Origin: Fibrobacter sp.
Lineage (GTDB): Bacteria; Fibrobacterota; Fibrobacteria; Fibrobacterales; Fibrobacteraceae
DNA length: 64,000 nucleotides
Direction: 5' to 3'
NCBI GenBank assembly: GCA_017475045.1
Contig: JAFVGH010000123.1
Coordinates: forward strand, 62,001-126,000
Numbering within the stretch: the first letter of the stretch is position 1; each line of letters starts with the position of its first letter. A model generated the notes under the pieces. It did no database searches. It was not told where the DNA came from and worked only from the letters and a program-made list of their open reading frames with translations. This document shows, piece after piece, positions 8,563-15,887 of the stretch. The translations under genes were made by a program, and so were the position numbers.

Positions 8563-9591
8563 TTAGCTGAACCGGCCAGCCACCTGCTTGCGGCGGCGAC
8601 CACGTTCAGACACTACCGCCTCTATCAAGAACAACAGAGCCGCAATTCCAAGGAACAGCTGGTATCTGTCCTGATAATTTTCAAAACGGTCGCTGGCCTG
8701 GTCCTTCTTCTCGAGGGAGGCAATTTCTGTAAGCACCTTCTGCAGCTGGAATTCTCCGGGGCTGGCATAAAAATACAGGCCTCCCGTGACGCTGGCAATT
8801 TCTTGCAAAGTTCCATCTTCTAGGCGAGTAGTCACGATGTTACCCTGCATGTCTTTCTTGTAGGCCACTTCACCATTCTTTGTCTTTACAGGAATGGGCA
8901 CCCCCTCACGAGAACCGATACCCACCGTGTAGATACGGATCCCCATCTCAGCGGCTTCCTTCGCGGCATTGACGGCGGCATCTTCAAGTTCCTCACCGTC
9001 GCTCATAAGAACCATCACCGAATACTTACCCGCCCCTCCAGAATTCTTGAACAGGTCCATTCCCTTGCGGATAGCCTTTTCCAGGTTGGTTCCCGGCATA
9101 AGCCAGCCCGGCACCATCTCCCGGAGCATCATCTGCACGGTACCATAGTCCAAAGTCAGGGGTACCATCACCTGAGCCTCTCCGCTGAACGCCACCAGGC
9201 CCACCCGGTCCCCTGTCAAGGATTCCAGGAAAGAGGAAATCTCGTGACGGCTGCGGATCAGGCGGTTGGGTTTGATGTCTTCGGCCAGCATGGAAAGGGA
9301 AACGTCTTGCAGGAGCACCAGGTCCAGGCCCCGACGTTCCACATGTTCCAGCTTGTGGCCCCACTGGGGCCTCGCTAGCGCCACGAACAAGAAGGCGATG
9401 GCCAGCAAAAGCAGAAGCACCTTGGCAAGCCGGCGCCATGGGGAGACGCTGGTGGCAAGCTTGGGCAACATGGAAAGGGACACAAAACGCTCCGCCAGCT
9501 TCTTACGGCGGTAAAAGGCATAATAGAACAAGAGCGCGAACAGGGGCAGGGTGAAAAGTCCCCACAAAAAGCTCGGTTCCGCAAATCGCAT
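8563..9591 (-). CDS. batB: BatB-like von Willebrand factor A domain membrane protein
   Basis: The protein has an N-terminal membrane pair (about residues 5-24 and 52-72, the second ending ARPQWG, a Bat hallmark), a VWA domain with the metal site DVSLSM and the later GTNLEKA and SDGEE motifs, and a C-terminal membrane helix. This is the BatA/BatB layout of the aerotolerance cluster, whose members act at the inner membrane with MoxR ATPases. I chose ATG at 9591, since GGAG lies 5-6 bases upstream; the frame extends to a TTG at 9603. The usual neighbour batA is at 10922-12025, but an opposite-strand gene separates them. No moxR, batC or batD is adjacent. Confidence 0.82.
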   Translation of the reverse strand: MRFAEPSFLWGLFTLPLFALLFYYAFYRRKKLAERFVSLSMLPKLATSVSPWRRLAKVLLLLLAIAFLFVALARPQWGHKLEHVERRGLDLVLLQDVSLSMLAEDIKPNRLIRSRHEISSFLESLTGDRVGLVAFSGEAQVMVPLTLDYGTVQMMLREMVPGWLMPGTNLEKAIRKGMDLFKNSGGAGKYSVMVLMSDGEELEDAAVNAAKEAAEMGIRIYTVGIGSREGVPIPVKTKNGEVAYKKDMQGNIVTTRLEDGTLQEIASVTGGLYFYASPGEFQLQKVLTEIASLEKKDQASDRFENYQDRYQLFLGIAALLFLIEAVVSERGRRRKQVAGRFS

Positions 9592-9782
9592 GAAAAACTC
9601 CAAAAAAGCTATACTGGGGAAAACACCCCTTCAACACCCAGAATATACAAAAAACCCGTTTTTTCGCCCATTTTTTTGTATTTTTGCCCCCAAAAAACGG
9701 GATTTTCTACTTTTTTTACGAAAAAGCGTCTTTATTGTTAAAAAAAAGATATATTTTGCTTATTAGATTATAGGGTAAATCT

Positions 9783-10901
9783 ATGGAACTCAATCCCTTT
9801 ATTCTAGAAATAGACATCATCAGCGTCGCCGTGCTCTTGATAGTTCGATTCGGCATTTCGGAGTACGCCATCCAGGACAGGGCCATCAGCGCCTTCCGCC
9901 GGCTTGTAGATTTTTCCATCCTGTTCTGCATTCTCAACTCTGTGAGCGGTTTCATTCCCACTGCAAATATCCCTGTAATCAAAATCATCAACTGCCTCAA
10001 GTTAATCGTCTGCATCTGCATGGGCTGCTCCTGGTTCCTTGCCGTATTCTTCACAGCCTATGCAAGCACCTACAACCTTCGTAAGTGGTTCGTCCCCATT
10101 GTCCTGCCCAGCGCCATTGTCAGCGTAATCGCCATTGTAGACACATTCTCAAATATTTCCGTTGAACCACTGGAAATGAAACCCCTCGTATGGGTATTGC
10201 TGAACGTACTGACAATCTTGTACATCGTTTCGGCGTCCCTTATTTGCCTTAACAAAGCCCGCAAAAGTACTAACCGATACTTCCGGCAAAAACTATACCT
10301 TATCGGCTTTATAATGGCTCTCCCACTGCTGTCGCTCATCTTGCAGGCAAAAAACTACGAGATGCCCATTACCTCCCCCACTTTCGTTGTCGTCACGCTT
10401 TGCATATTCGTTTTCTACAAGGAACGCCGGATCACGTCCAATTCCGTAACCGGACTCAACAACGCAAACAAGCTGGCCTCCTATCTGAGCTACATCACCC
10501 AGAACCAGAACCCAGCCAAAAGGCTATTCTTTGTTAAGATTGAGATAGACAACTTCAACGCCTTGCGAAAAAAACATGGAAAGAAATCAGCTATAGACGC
10601 CCTCCAGAAAATGGCCAACTTCCTACGTCAGCAGTGCATTAACCGCGGATCCTTTATCGCCCATCTAGATAAAACGTCGTTCGCTATCGTCACCGAGTGT
10701 ACAAGCCTTTCTGAACTTGAAACCCTATTGAACAGACTAATCGCCACCAGCGCCACAGACGCTGAGCTCGCCCAAGGGCCCTGGCCTATTACATTCTCTA
10801 TTTACTGGTCAGAATTCGGAACGCCCACCACAAAAACGGTGGACGAACTGATTGACGGATGTGCAAACAACTGCTACAAGCCCAAGACTAAAGAGGACTA
10901 G
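9783..10901 (+). CDS. Membrane protein with degenerate GGDEF-like domain
   Basis: Six or seven hydrophobic segments fill residues 5-212. The C-terminal 160 residues resemble a diguanylate cyclase domain: SVTGLNNANKLASYLSY matches the LTGLxNR start, VKIEIDNFNALRKKHG matches the metal-binding DxDxFK part, and the strand FIAHLDKTSFAIV sits where GGDEF should be. The GGDEF loop is replaced by LDKTSF and the catalytic acids are missing, so cyclase activity is unlikely. A sensory or c-di-GMP/nucleotide-binding relic is possible. AGGG precedes the ATG. It is transcribed towards batA and lies between batA and batB on the opposite strand, which suggests insertion into the bat locus. Confidence 0.7.
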   Translation: MELNPFILEIDIISVAVLLIVRFGISEYAIQDRAISAFRRLVDFSILFCILNSVSGFIPTANIPVIKIINCLKLIVCICMGCSWFLAVFFTAYASTYNLRKWFVPIVLPSAIVSVIAIVDTFSNISVEPLEMKPLVWVLLNVLTILYIVSASLICLNKARKSTNRYFRQKLYLIGFIMALPLLSLILQAKNYEMPITSPTFVVVTLCIFVFYKERRITSNSVTGLNNANKLASYLSYITQNQNPAKRLFFVKIEIDNFNALRKKHGKKSAIDALQKMANFLRQQCINRGSFIAHLDKTSFAIVTECTSLSELETLLNRLIATSATDAELAQGPWPITFSIYWSEFGTPTTKTVDELIDGCANNCYKPKTKED

Positions 10902-10918
10902 AGAAGACCTGTCTCTAG
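10898..10918. terminator. Short hairpin between convergent genes
   Basis: CTAGAGA and TCTCTAG form a perfect 7-bp stem around a 7-base loop, across the end of the GGDEF-like gene and 4 bases before the end of batA. There is no T-run on either side, so termination would be weak or Rho-assisted. Confidence 0.35.
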
Positions 10919-10921
10919 AAA

Positions 10922-12025
10922 CTAAGGAATCCGCACGAAGCGGGTATTAGCGAGAATCAATTCCAGCAGAATCAAGACTGCCCCGATTAACAGCCAGGGG
11001 TAGAACTTTTCGGCATAGCGGGCATAGGCCACCGTCTCAATCTCGGTCTTTTCCAGCTGGTCAATTTCGGAGTAGATTTCTTCTAGCTGTTCCTTGTTCT
11101 CGGCCCGGTAGAACTTGCCACCGGTCTTTTGCGCAACAGCCTTGAGGGTATTCTCATCTATGCCTTCTTCGGGAGTAATGTCCCGCTCGCCCCAAGAGAT
11201 TTCGCCAGTCCAGGGGTTCTGCTGAAACGAAAGAATCTTGCCCTTGCGCTTACCCACGCCCACCGTATAGACTTTCACGCCCAAGGACTGCGCCACATCA
11301 GCCGCACGGACCGGGGAAATGACGCTGGCATTGTCCTTGCCGTCGGTCAGAAGCACCACCACTCGGGACTTTGCCTCGGATTTTTGCAGGCGAGCCAGGG
11401 CGTTCATAAGACCATCACCGATAGCAGTACGGCTTCCCATGATGGAATCATGGGCCAAGTCATCCGTAACGGCTAAAATCTCTAGCAGGGATCCGTAATC
11501 CAGCGTCAGAGGGCACTGGGTTACCGCACGGGCGCCAAATGCGGAAAGCCCTATGCGGTCGCTATGACGTTTCTGGATGAACTCGGCAATGACCTGTTGG
11601 GCATAACCCATGCGGCTGTATTTCCAATAATCGCCAGATTTTAATATCCGTTCCGCATTCATCACACCGAGTTTCGCCTGTTCCACACGGGTCAACATAT
11701 CTAGCGTGCCCATGGAACCTGAAACGTCCAGCACCAGCATAATGTCCACGCCATCGGTATTGGTGTATTCCACTTCGGTAGCACTCTGCGGGCGAGCAAG
11801 GGCCACAATAAAACAGCAAAGAGCCGCAAGGCGAAGCGCCGGTACAATATGGCGCATGCGCACCCGATGACTGGGGGACGCCTTCTTGGCTATAGCCAAG
11901 GCCGGAAACTTGATGGTACTCTTGCGGCGCTGCTGTCGATAGACGTATAAGGCTATAAGGACAGGAACAAGGACGAGCAGCCAGAAGGCCTCGGGATTCT
12001 GAAAATGTAACGAACCGATATCCAT
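10922..12025 (-). CDS. batA: BatA-like von Willebrand factor A domain membrane protein
   Basis: The 367-residue product has the Bat architecture: a membrane helix at residues 13-29, a second around 62-80 ending ALARPQS, then a VWA domain with the MIDAS sequence LDVSGSMGTLD, SRTAIGDGL and LLTDGKDN, and a final membrane helix near 340-357. All three metal-site elements (DxSxS, Thr, Asp) are intact, so metal-dependent ligand binding is likely. A C-terminal insert (RKGKILSFQQNPWTGEISWGE) lies after the VWA core. Bat proteins act with MoxR ATPases at the inner membrane and have been linked to stress tolerance. Upstream (12026-12060) is AT-rich and could hold its promoter. Confidence 0.83.
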   Translation of the reverse strand: MDIGSLHFQNPEAFWLLVLVPVLIALYVYRQQRRKSTIKFPALAIAKKASPSHRVRMRHIVPALRLAALCCFIVALARPQSATEVEYTNTDGVDIMLVLDVSGSMGTLDMLTRVEQAKLGVMNAERILKSGDYWKYSRMGYAQQVIAEFIQKRHSDRIGLSAFGARAVTQCPLTLDYGSLLEILAVTDDLAHDSIMGSRTAIGDGLMNALARLQKSEAKSRVVVLLTDGKDNASVISPVRAADVAQSLGVKVYTVGVGKRKGKILSFQQNPWTGEISWGERDITPEEGIDENTLKAVAQKTGGKFYRAENKEQLEEIYSEIDQLEKTEIETVAYARYAEKFYPWLLIGAVLILLELILANTRFVRIP

Positions 12026-12367
12026 TTCGCCGAATAATATACAATTTTACAACACAATAGGCCAAATCCACATTTTTTTGTATATTGTTTTTTTGTCGTA
12101 ACATCAATCCCGCTGACAGCGCATTCGTTCCGGGCGGGTCGTTTAACTCTCTGCTTGACGCCGTCCGCCCCTTGCAGGCCAAGACAACCAGCAAGTCGCG
12201 AACAGTTCGCCCTATGGGGAACCGGCCCCGTGGTGATTAACGTAGAGCACCGTCCACATCCGTGGACATCATCAATCTGTCAAGAACAGGTTTGTGAACA
12301 GGTGTTCTGCGTTCATACAACACACTCTCCTGTTTATAAGCCAAAACCATTAAAACAGGAGCTATCC
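12026..12367. other. 342-base leader/intergenic stretch before the Rpn gene
   Basis: There is no convincing gene here. The first 70 bases are AT-rich and hold TATATT (about 12079-12084), a possible -10 box on the plus strand. The following 250 bases are clearly richer in GC and contain inverted repeats: GTCCAC/GTGGAC around ATCC (about 12250-12265), GGGG/CCCC around AACCGG (about 12216-12229), and CCCGC/GCGGG near 12107-12139. The Rpn frame is open upstream to 12155, but no ribosome-binding site supports translation there. A structured leader of the Rpn mRNA is possible. Confidence 0.4.
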
Positions 12368-13405
12368 ATGAATCGCACACAGCATTACGCCTTGCTCAAG
12401 GCAATGGAAATCGACAAGAACAACCTCCTCAAGTACCAAGAACTCTACAAGTACGCCTACATCCTCAGCGACGGCATTTTCAAGATTGTCTTCGCCGAAG
12501 AAAAGGACCACACGCTCCTCATCTCGCTCGTGAATGCGATGCTTGGCCTGCAGGGTGACGACGCAATCAAGGACATCACCTTGGAAATGCAGGAATTCCC
12601 CGGCGTTTTCAACAAGAAGGACTGCATCTTGGACATCATCGGCACAACCAACGCAGGTGAAAAGGTTCTGGTAGAGGTGCAGCAGCAGGGCGATGACTTC
12701 TTCCGTGACCGGGTGGAGTACTACATCTCCCGCGTCATCGAAAACCAGGTCCACACCAGCGAAAAGTACGAACTGCCCCGCATCTACTTTCTTGGACTTC
12801 TCGATTTCGAGATGTTCCCGGAAGAGCCCACAGAATATATCCACCATGTCGATGAAATGTGTCATGGTAAAAAATTTTTCCCTAAAGTTCAGAAGATTTT
12901 TGTTGAAATTGACAAGTTCTTCGAGCTTGAAAAGGCGGGAGTCACCGCAAACGACAATTCCGAGGCGGCGCAGTGGCTCCGTGCTATCAAGGTGATTATC
13001 AAAGAAGAGCCCGTTCCCGAAAAGATTATGCAGAACGAAACATTCCGGCACTTGCTCGATTCTGTGAAATTGATTAACTTTGTAGAAGAACTTTTCAATG
13101 CCGAGGTAAAGAATATGACGGACTTGAAAGCAGAACACGAAATCGGTTTTTCTGAAGGCAGGGTACAAGGCCGTACCGAAGGATTCGTCCAAGGAAAGAC
13201 CGAAGGATTCGCCCAAGGCAAGACCGAAGGATTCAGCCAGGGTCGCAAGGAAGAACGCGCCGACTCCGTAGCTGTTCTCCGAGAAATGGGCCTGTCTGCA
13301 GAGAAGGTCGCTGAATTTCAGGAAAGAATCGAGACGCTGAACAAAAAAACAGTAAAAGTCCGGTTCAAGCCGATATATCAAAAGCCTATGGAGATTGCTC
13401 CATAG
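12368..13405 (+). CDS. Rpn family PD-(D/E)XK recombination-promoting nuclease/putative transposase
   Basis: The 345-residue protein begins with LSDGIFKIVFAEEKDHTLL and has the core DIIGTTNAGEKVLVEVQ, giving the Asp and Glu-x-Gln residues of the PD-(D/E)XK Rpn/TIGR01784 family, followed by RVEYYISR. These are DNA nucleases linked to RecA-independent recombination and often multiply in genomes. Near the C-terminus three 8-residue repeats (KTEGFAQG type) lead into a helical tail with the family ending ADSVAVLREMGLS. The start is ATG at 12368 with AGGAG 7 bases upstream. The frame then runs on past an A7 run into its own terminator. One base less in the A7 run would end the protein at Lys-Lys-Gln, so the last 14 residues may be a frameshift product. 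Confidence 0.88.
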   Translation: MNRTQHYALLKAMEIDKNNLLKYQELYKYAYILSDGIFKIVFAEEKDHTLLISLVNAMLGLQGDDAIKDITLEMQEFPGVFNKKDCILDIIGTTNAGEKVLVEVQQQGDDFFRDRVEYYISRVIENQVHTSEKYELPRIYFLGLLDFEMFPEEPTEYIHHVDEMCHGKKFFPKVQKIFVEIDKFFELEKAGVTANDNSEAAQWLRAIKVIIKEEPVPEKIMQNETFRHLLDSVKLINFVEELFNAEVKNMTDLKAEHEIGFSEGRVQGRTEGFVQGKTEGFAQGKTEGFSQGRKEERADSVAVLREMGLSAEKVAEFQERIETLNKKTVKVRFKPIYQKPMEIAP

Positions 13406-13413
13406 GCTTTTTT
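13381..13413. terminator. Strong intrinsic terminator inside the Rpn gene end
   Basis: AAAGCCTATGGAG and CTCCATAGGCTTT form a perfect 13-bp stem around ATTG, followed by a T-run on the plus strand. The 5' arm and loop are coding sequence for the last residues of the Rpn frame. On the minus strand the hairpin precedes TTTTGAT, so it may also serve the converging YkgJ operon. Confidence 0.8.
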
Positions 13414-13458
13414 GTATAGGCATCCCTACGACTCGCGGTGGTAAATACCTAAAGGCTT

Positions 13459-13713
13459 TCAGAACCAGTTCTTTATCTTTTCGCACTGTTTCTCGTTCAA
13501 CCGAAAAAACTCTTCCCTCGTATAAACCGAAGAAAAGAACCTTTCGTACATCAGTTCCACATTGCAGATTTCGGGACGATGGTCATATATGGCACAGAGA
13601 TTGTCATCCTGCAAATGCACACAGACGCCGTCGCCCCTGTCAAAGTCCACCAGGGCAGGGACTTTTTTCAGGGAGCGACAGCAGCAACCGCAACAGTCGC
13701 ATTTGAACGGCAT
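13459..13713 (-). CDS. YkgJ-type cysteine cluster protein
   Basis: The 84-residue product starts with a dense cysteine cluster (Cys at 5, 7, 8, 10, 11, 12), then has VCVHLQDDNLCAIYDHRPEIC, the pattern of the YkgJ/PF03692 family thought to bind zinc or an iron-sulfur centre. Its biochemical role is not established; some relatives have been discussed as metal chelators or methylase-related. The start codon follows the stop of the 378-residue glycine-zipper protein with no intervening base, and its ribosome-binding site (AAGG) lies within that gene's end. It is thus the last gene of the six-gene minus-strand array. Confidence 0.82.
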   Translation of the reverse strand: MPFKCDCCGCCCRSLKKVPALVDFDRGDGVCVHLQDDNLCAIYDHRPEICNVELMYERFFSSVYTREEFFRLNEKQCEKIKNWF

Positions 13714-14850
13714 CTACCTTGTACTCGCCTTTTTGCCCTTAGCCTTGTACGCCAGCAACAAATGGTTTGAACGCTTCGGTTTACCTTGCTTGCTTTTATC
13801 AGCGATTGCTTTGGGCTTCACAGACTGTTTGTTTCCGTCATCAACCACAATCGCCATTTTTTTAGCCAAAGTGCCTGATTCCCTTGTCAGCTTGCCGTTT
13901 TCCTTCAATATCGGAGTATCCAGGATGCTCTTCACGGCCTGCACCAGCGAACAAGCAGCGGCAAACAACTTCCGTTCTTCATCGTCAAATTTTCTAAAAT
14001 CCGCATTCCCTCTACCGTCTGCATACTTTTTTACGAGTTTCTTAAGGAATGCATTTGCCCCATGAAGCTGCTCTGATAGCTTATCCAAAACGTCGGCGAA
14101 CAAATCACACCGTTCACTTATAGCGTCGCACATTGTACAAATCGTGATACATTGTTCGGCTATTTTCTCGGCTTCGGCACGGTTCGCCTTGGCATTTTCG
14201 AGGTTTTCCTCTGCCTTGGAATTCAGAACAATACCCATTACGGCAAGAGCAGGACCCGCAACCAAGCCGCCCAATACGCATGCACCTCCAGCCATTCCCA
14301 AACCACCGGCCGCAAGGGATCCTCCGCCAAGGAATGCTAGCGTAGCATTGGTCGCTGCAACACCGGATAACGTTCCGATGGCCGTTCCCGTACCGGCAAC
14401 CACACCGAATGTCGTCGCAGCGCCATATGCGCCAATGGCAGCGAGTGCACCTGCGGCAACTCCCCCGGCGGCACCATTCACAATCTTTTCCGCAATCGAA
14501 CCCAATTTCGCAATGGAATTGAATTCTTCCTTAGTCAGTTTCATTTTGGATAGTTCGTTCAACCCTTCACTATCACGAAATTCAATATTGTGGATTTTCT
14601 TGAAAACCTGAACAAACGGCATTATCTCGTTCTTTAAAATATCGAGTTTTGCCGTGCCCAGCTTCTCCAAGGATTTCTGACACGCATTGCGGCTTTTCTT
14701 CGCTTTCGACTTGGCATACTTTACAGAGTTGCTAGCCTTATTATTAATACGCTCCGCCCTCTTGTTTGTCTCATGCGCATCGTAGGCTTTCTTCGCACCA
14801 AAAAGACCTGCACCGACCGCTAAGCCTCCAAGAATGAAAGGTAATGGCAT
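13714..14850 (-). CDS. Glycine-zipper membrane protein, tandem paralog A
   Basis: The 378-residue protein starts with a hydrophobic MPLPFILGGLAVGAGLFGAKK, then has a charged coiled-coil region to about residue 125, a Gly/Ala-rich hydrophobic block of about 85 residues (GAAGGVAAGALAAIGAYGA onward) with repeated Gxxx(G/A) spacing, and a second helical region starting KAEENLENAKANRAEAEK. A Lys-rich tail ends the protein. The layout suggests a membrane-inserting, oligomerising protein. Function is unknown to me; similar proteins occur as hypothetical proteins in other bacteria. The neighbour at 14863-15867 is a close paralog. GGAG lies 7 bases before the ATG. Compared with its paralog it has an extra basic C-terminal extension. 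Confidence 0.65.
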   Translation of the reverse strand: MPLPFILGGLAVGAGLFGAKKAYDAHETNKRAERINNKASNSVKYAKSKAKKSRNACQKSLEKLGTAKLDILKNEIMPFVQVFKKIHNIEFRDSEGLNELSKMKLTKEEFNSIAKLGSIAEKIVNGAAGGVAAGALAAIGAYGAATTFGVVAGTGTAIGTLSGVAATNATLAFLGGGSLAAGGLGMAGGACVLGGLVAGPALAVMGIVLNSKAEENLENAKANRAEAEKIAEQCITICTMCDAISERCDLFADVLDKLSEQLHGANAFLKKLVKKYADGRGNADFRKFDDEERKLFAAACSLVQAVKSILDTPILKENGKLTRESGTLAKKMAIVVDDGNKQSVKPKAIADKSKQGKPKRSNHLLLAYKAKGKKASTR

Positions 14851-14862
14851 ATTTTACTCCTT
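14795..14862. repeat. 68-base direct repeat, copy 1 (start of paralog A)
   Basis: This stretch, from inside codon 19 of paralog A to beyond its ribosome-binding site, is identical base for base to 15812-15879 at the start of paralog B. The identity includes third codon positions, so duplication or gene conversion is recent. Confidence 0.85.
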
Positions 14863-15867
14863 CTATTCTTCCGTTTTGTCCGATATTTCTGCAGATTCCG
14901 GAGTCAACTCTCCGTTCTCAGTCAATATAGGCGTATCCAAGATACTCTTAATCGATTTCGCCAAGGCACATGCCGCAGCAAGCGCTTTCTTCTCGTTATC
15001 ATTAAACTTGCCAAAATCAGCGAAGCCCGAACCATCGTCGCAGCGATAAACGATTTTCTCGATGGTATTGATTGCTGTAATCAAGCGCTGCTTCATCCTA
15101 TCGAGAACACCGGAAACATAATCGCAACGCATCGTTATGGAAACGCACATGGAACTGGCCGTACGACATTGTTCAACAATTTTTTCAGCCTCCGCCCGAT
15201 TCGCGCGCGCTTTTTCCAGATTCTCTTCTGCCTTGGAACTCAGCACAAGCCCCATGATAGCAAGAAATGGACCTGCAACCAATCCACCGAGAACAGCAGC
15301 CCCGGCAGCCATTCCAAAGCCTCCAGCGGCAAGGGATCCGCCACCAAGGAAGGCAAGCGTCGCATTGGTTGCGGCGATTCCAGAGAGAGTACTAATAGCG
15401 GTTCCCGTACCAGCAACTACACCAAATGTCGCTGCGGCACCATACGCTCCAATAGCAGCAAGCGCTCCTGCAGCAACGCCACCAGCAGCGCCACTTACAA
15501 CACTTTCTGCCAGCGAACCCATCTGTTCCATAGCAGCAAGTTCTTCCTTGGAAATGTTGAATTTCGAAAGTTCATCCAGTCCGGCACTTCCTCGCAATTC
15601 AACATTCTTTATTTTCTTGAAGGATTTGACAAAAGGCAAAATTCCATGATTCAAGACGTCCAGCTTGGTCAAACCCAAGTGTTCGAGGGATTTCTGGCAA
15701 CCAATCCGCCTTTGTTCCAAATCCGCCTTAGCCTCGTTTATCGAACGTTCGGCATCGCGGTTTATTGATTTGGCACGTCCGTTCGCCTCATGTGCATCGT
15801 AAGCTTTCTTTGCACCAAAAAGACCTGCACCGACCGCTAAGCCTCCAAGAATGAAAGGTAATGGCAT
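14863..15867 (-). CDS. Glycine-zipper membrane protein, tandem paralog B
   Basis: The 334-residue product has the same order of parts as the next gene downstream: hydrophobic start, coiled coil to about residue 120, long Gly/Ala zipper block (GGVAAGALAAIGAYGAAATF and on to AGPFLAIMGLVL), and a helical region with paired Cys (EQCRTASSMC). Its tail is acidic and shorter (ESAEISDKTEE) than in the paralog. A 68-base stretch covering the ribosome-binding site and first 18 codons is identical in both genes, so they arose by duplication or have been homogenised. Gaps are 20 bases upstream and 12 downstream. I do not recognise a described function; membrane pore or scaffold formation is inference. 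Confidence 0.65.
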   Translation of the reverse strand: MPLPFILGGLAVGAGLFGAKKAYDAHEANGRAKSINRDAERSINEAKADLEQRRIGCQKSLEHLGLTKLDVLNHGILPFVKSFKKIKNVELRGSAGLDELSKFNISKEELAAMEQMGSLAESVVSGAAGGVAAGALAAIGAYGAAATFGVVAGTGTAISTLSGIAATNATLAFLGGGSLAAGGFGMAAGAAVLGGLVAGPFLAIMGLVLSSKAEENLEKARANRAEAEKIVEQCRTASSMCVSITMRCDYVSGVLDRMKQRLITAINTIEKIVYRCDDGSGFADFGKFNDNEKKALAAACALAKSIKSILDTPILTENGELTPESAEISDKTEE

Positions 15868-15879
15868 ATTTTACTCCTT
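15812..15879. repeat. 68-base direct repeat, copy 2 (start of paralog B)
   Basis: The sequence is identical to 14795-14862. It covers the AAGGAG ribosome-binding site and the first codons of paralog B. Recombination between the copies would delete one whole gene in frame. Confidence 0.85.
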
Positions 15880-15887
15880 GTTAGTGT

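Noticed and set aside
12155..12367. Extension of the Rpn protein to an upstream start
   Set aside because: The extra 71 residues have no ribosome-binding site and lie in a hairpin-rich leader; AGGAG supports ATG 12368.
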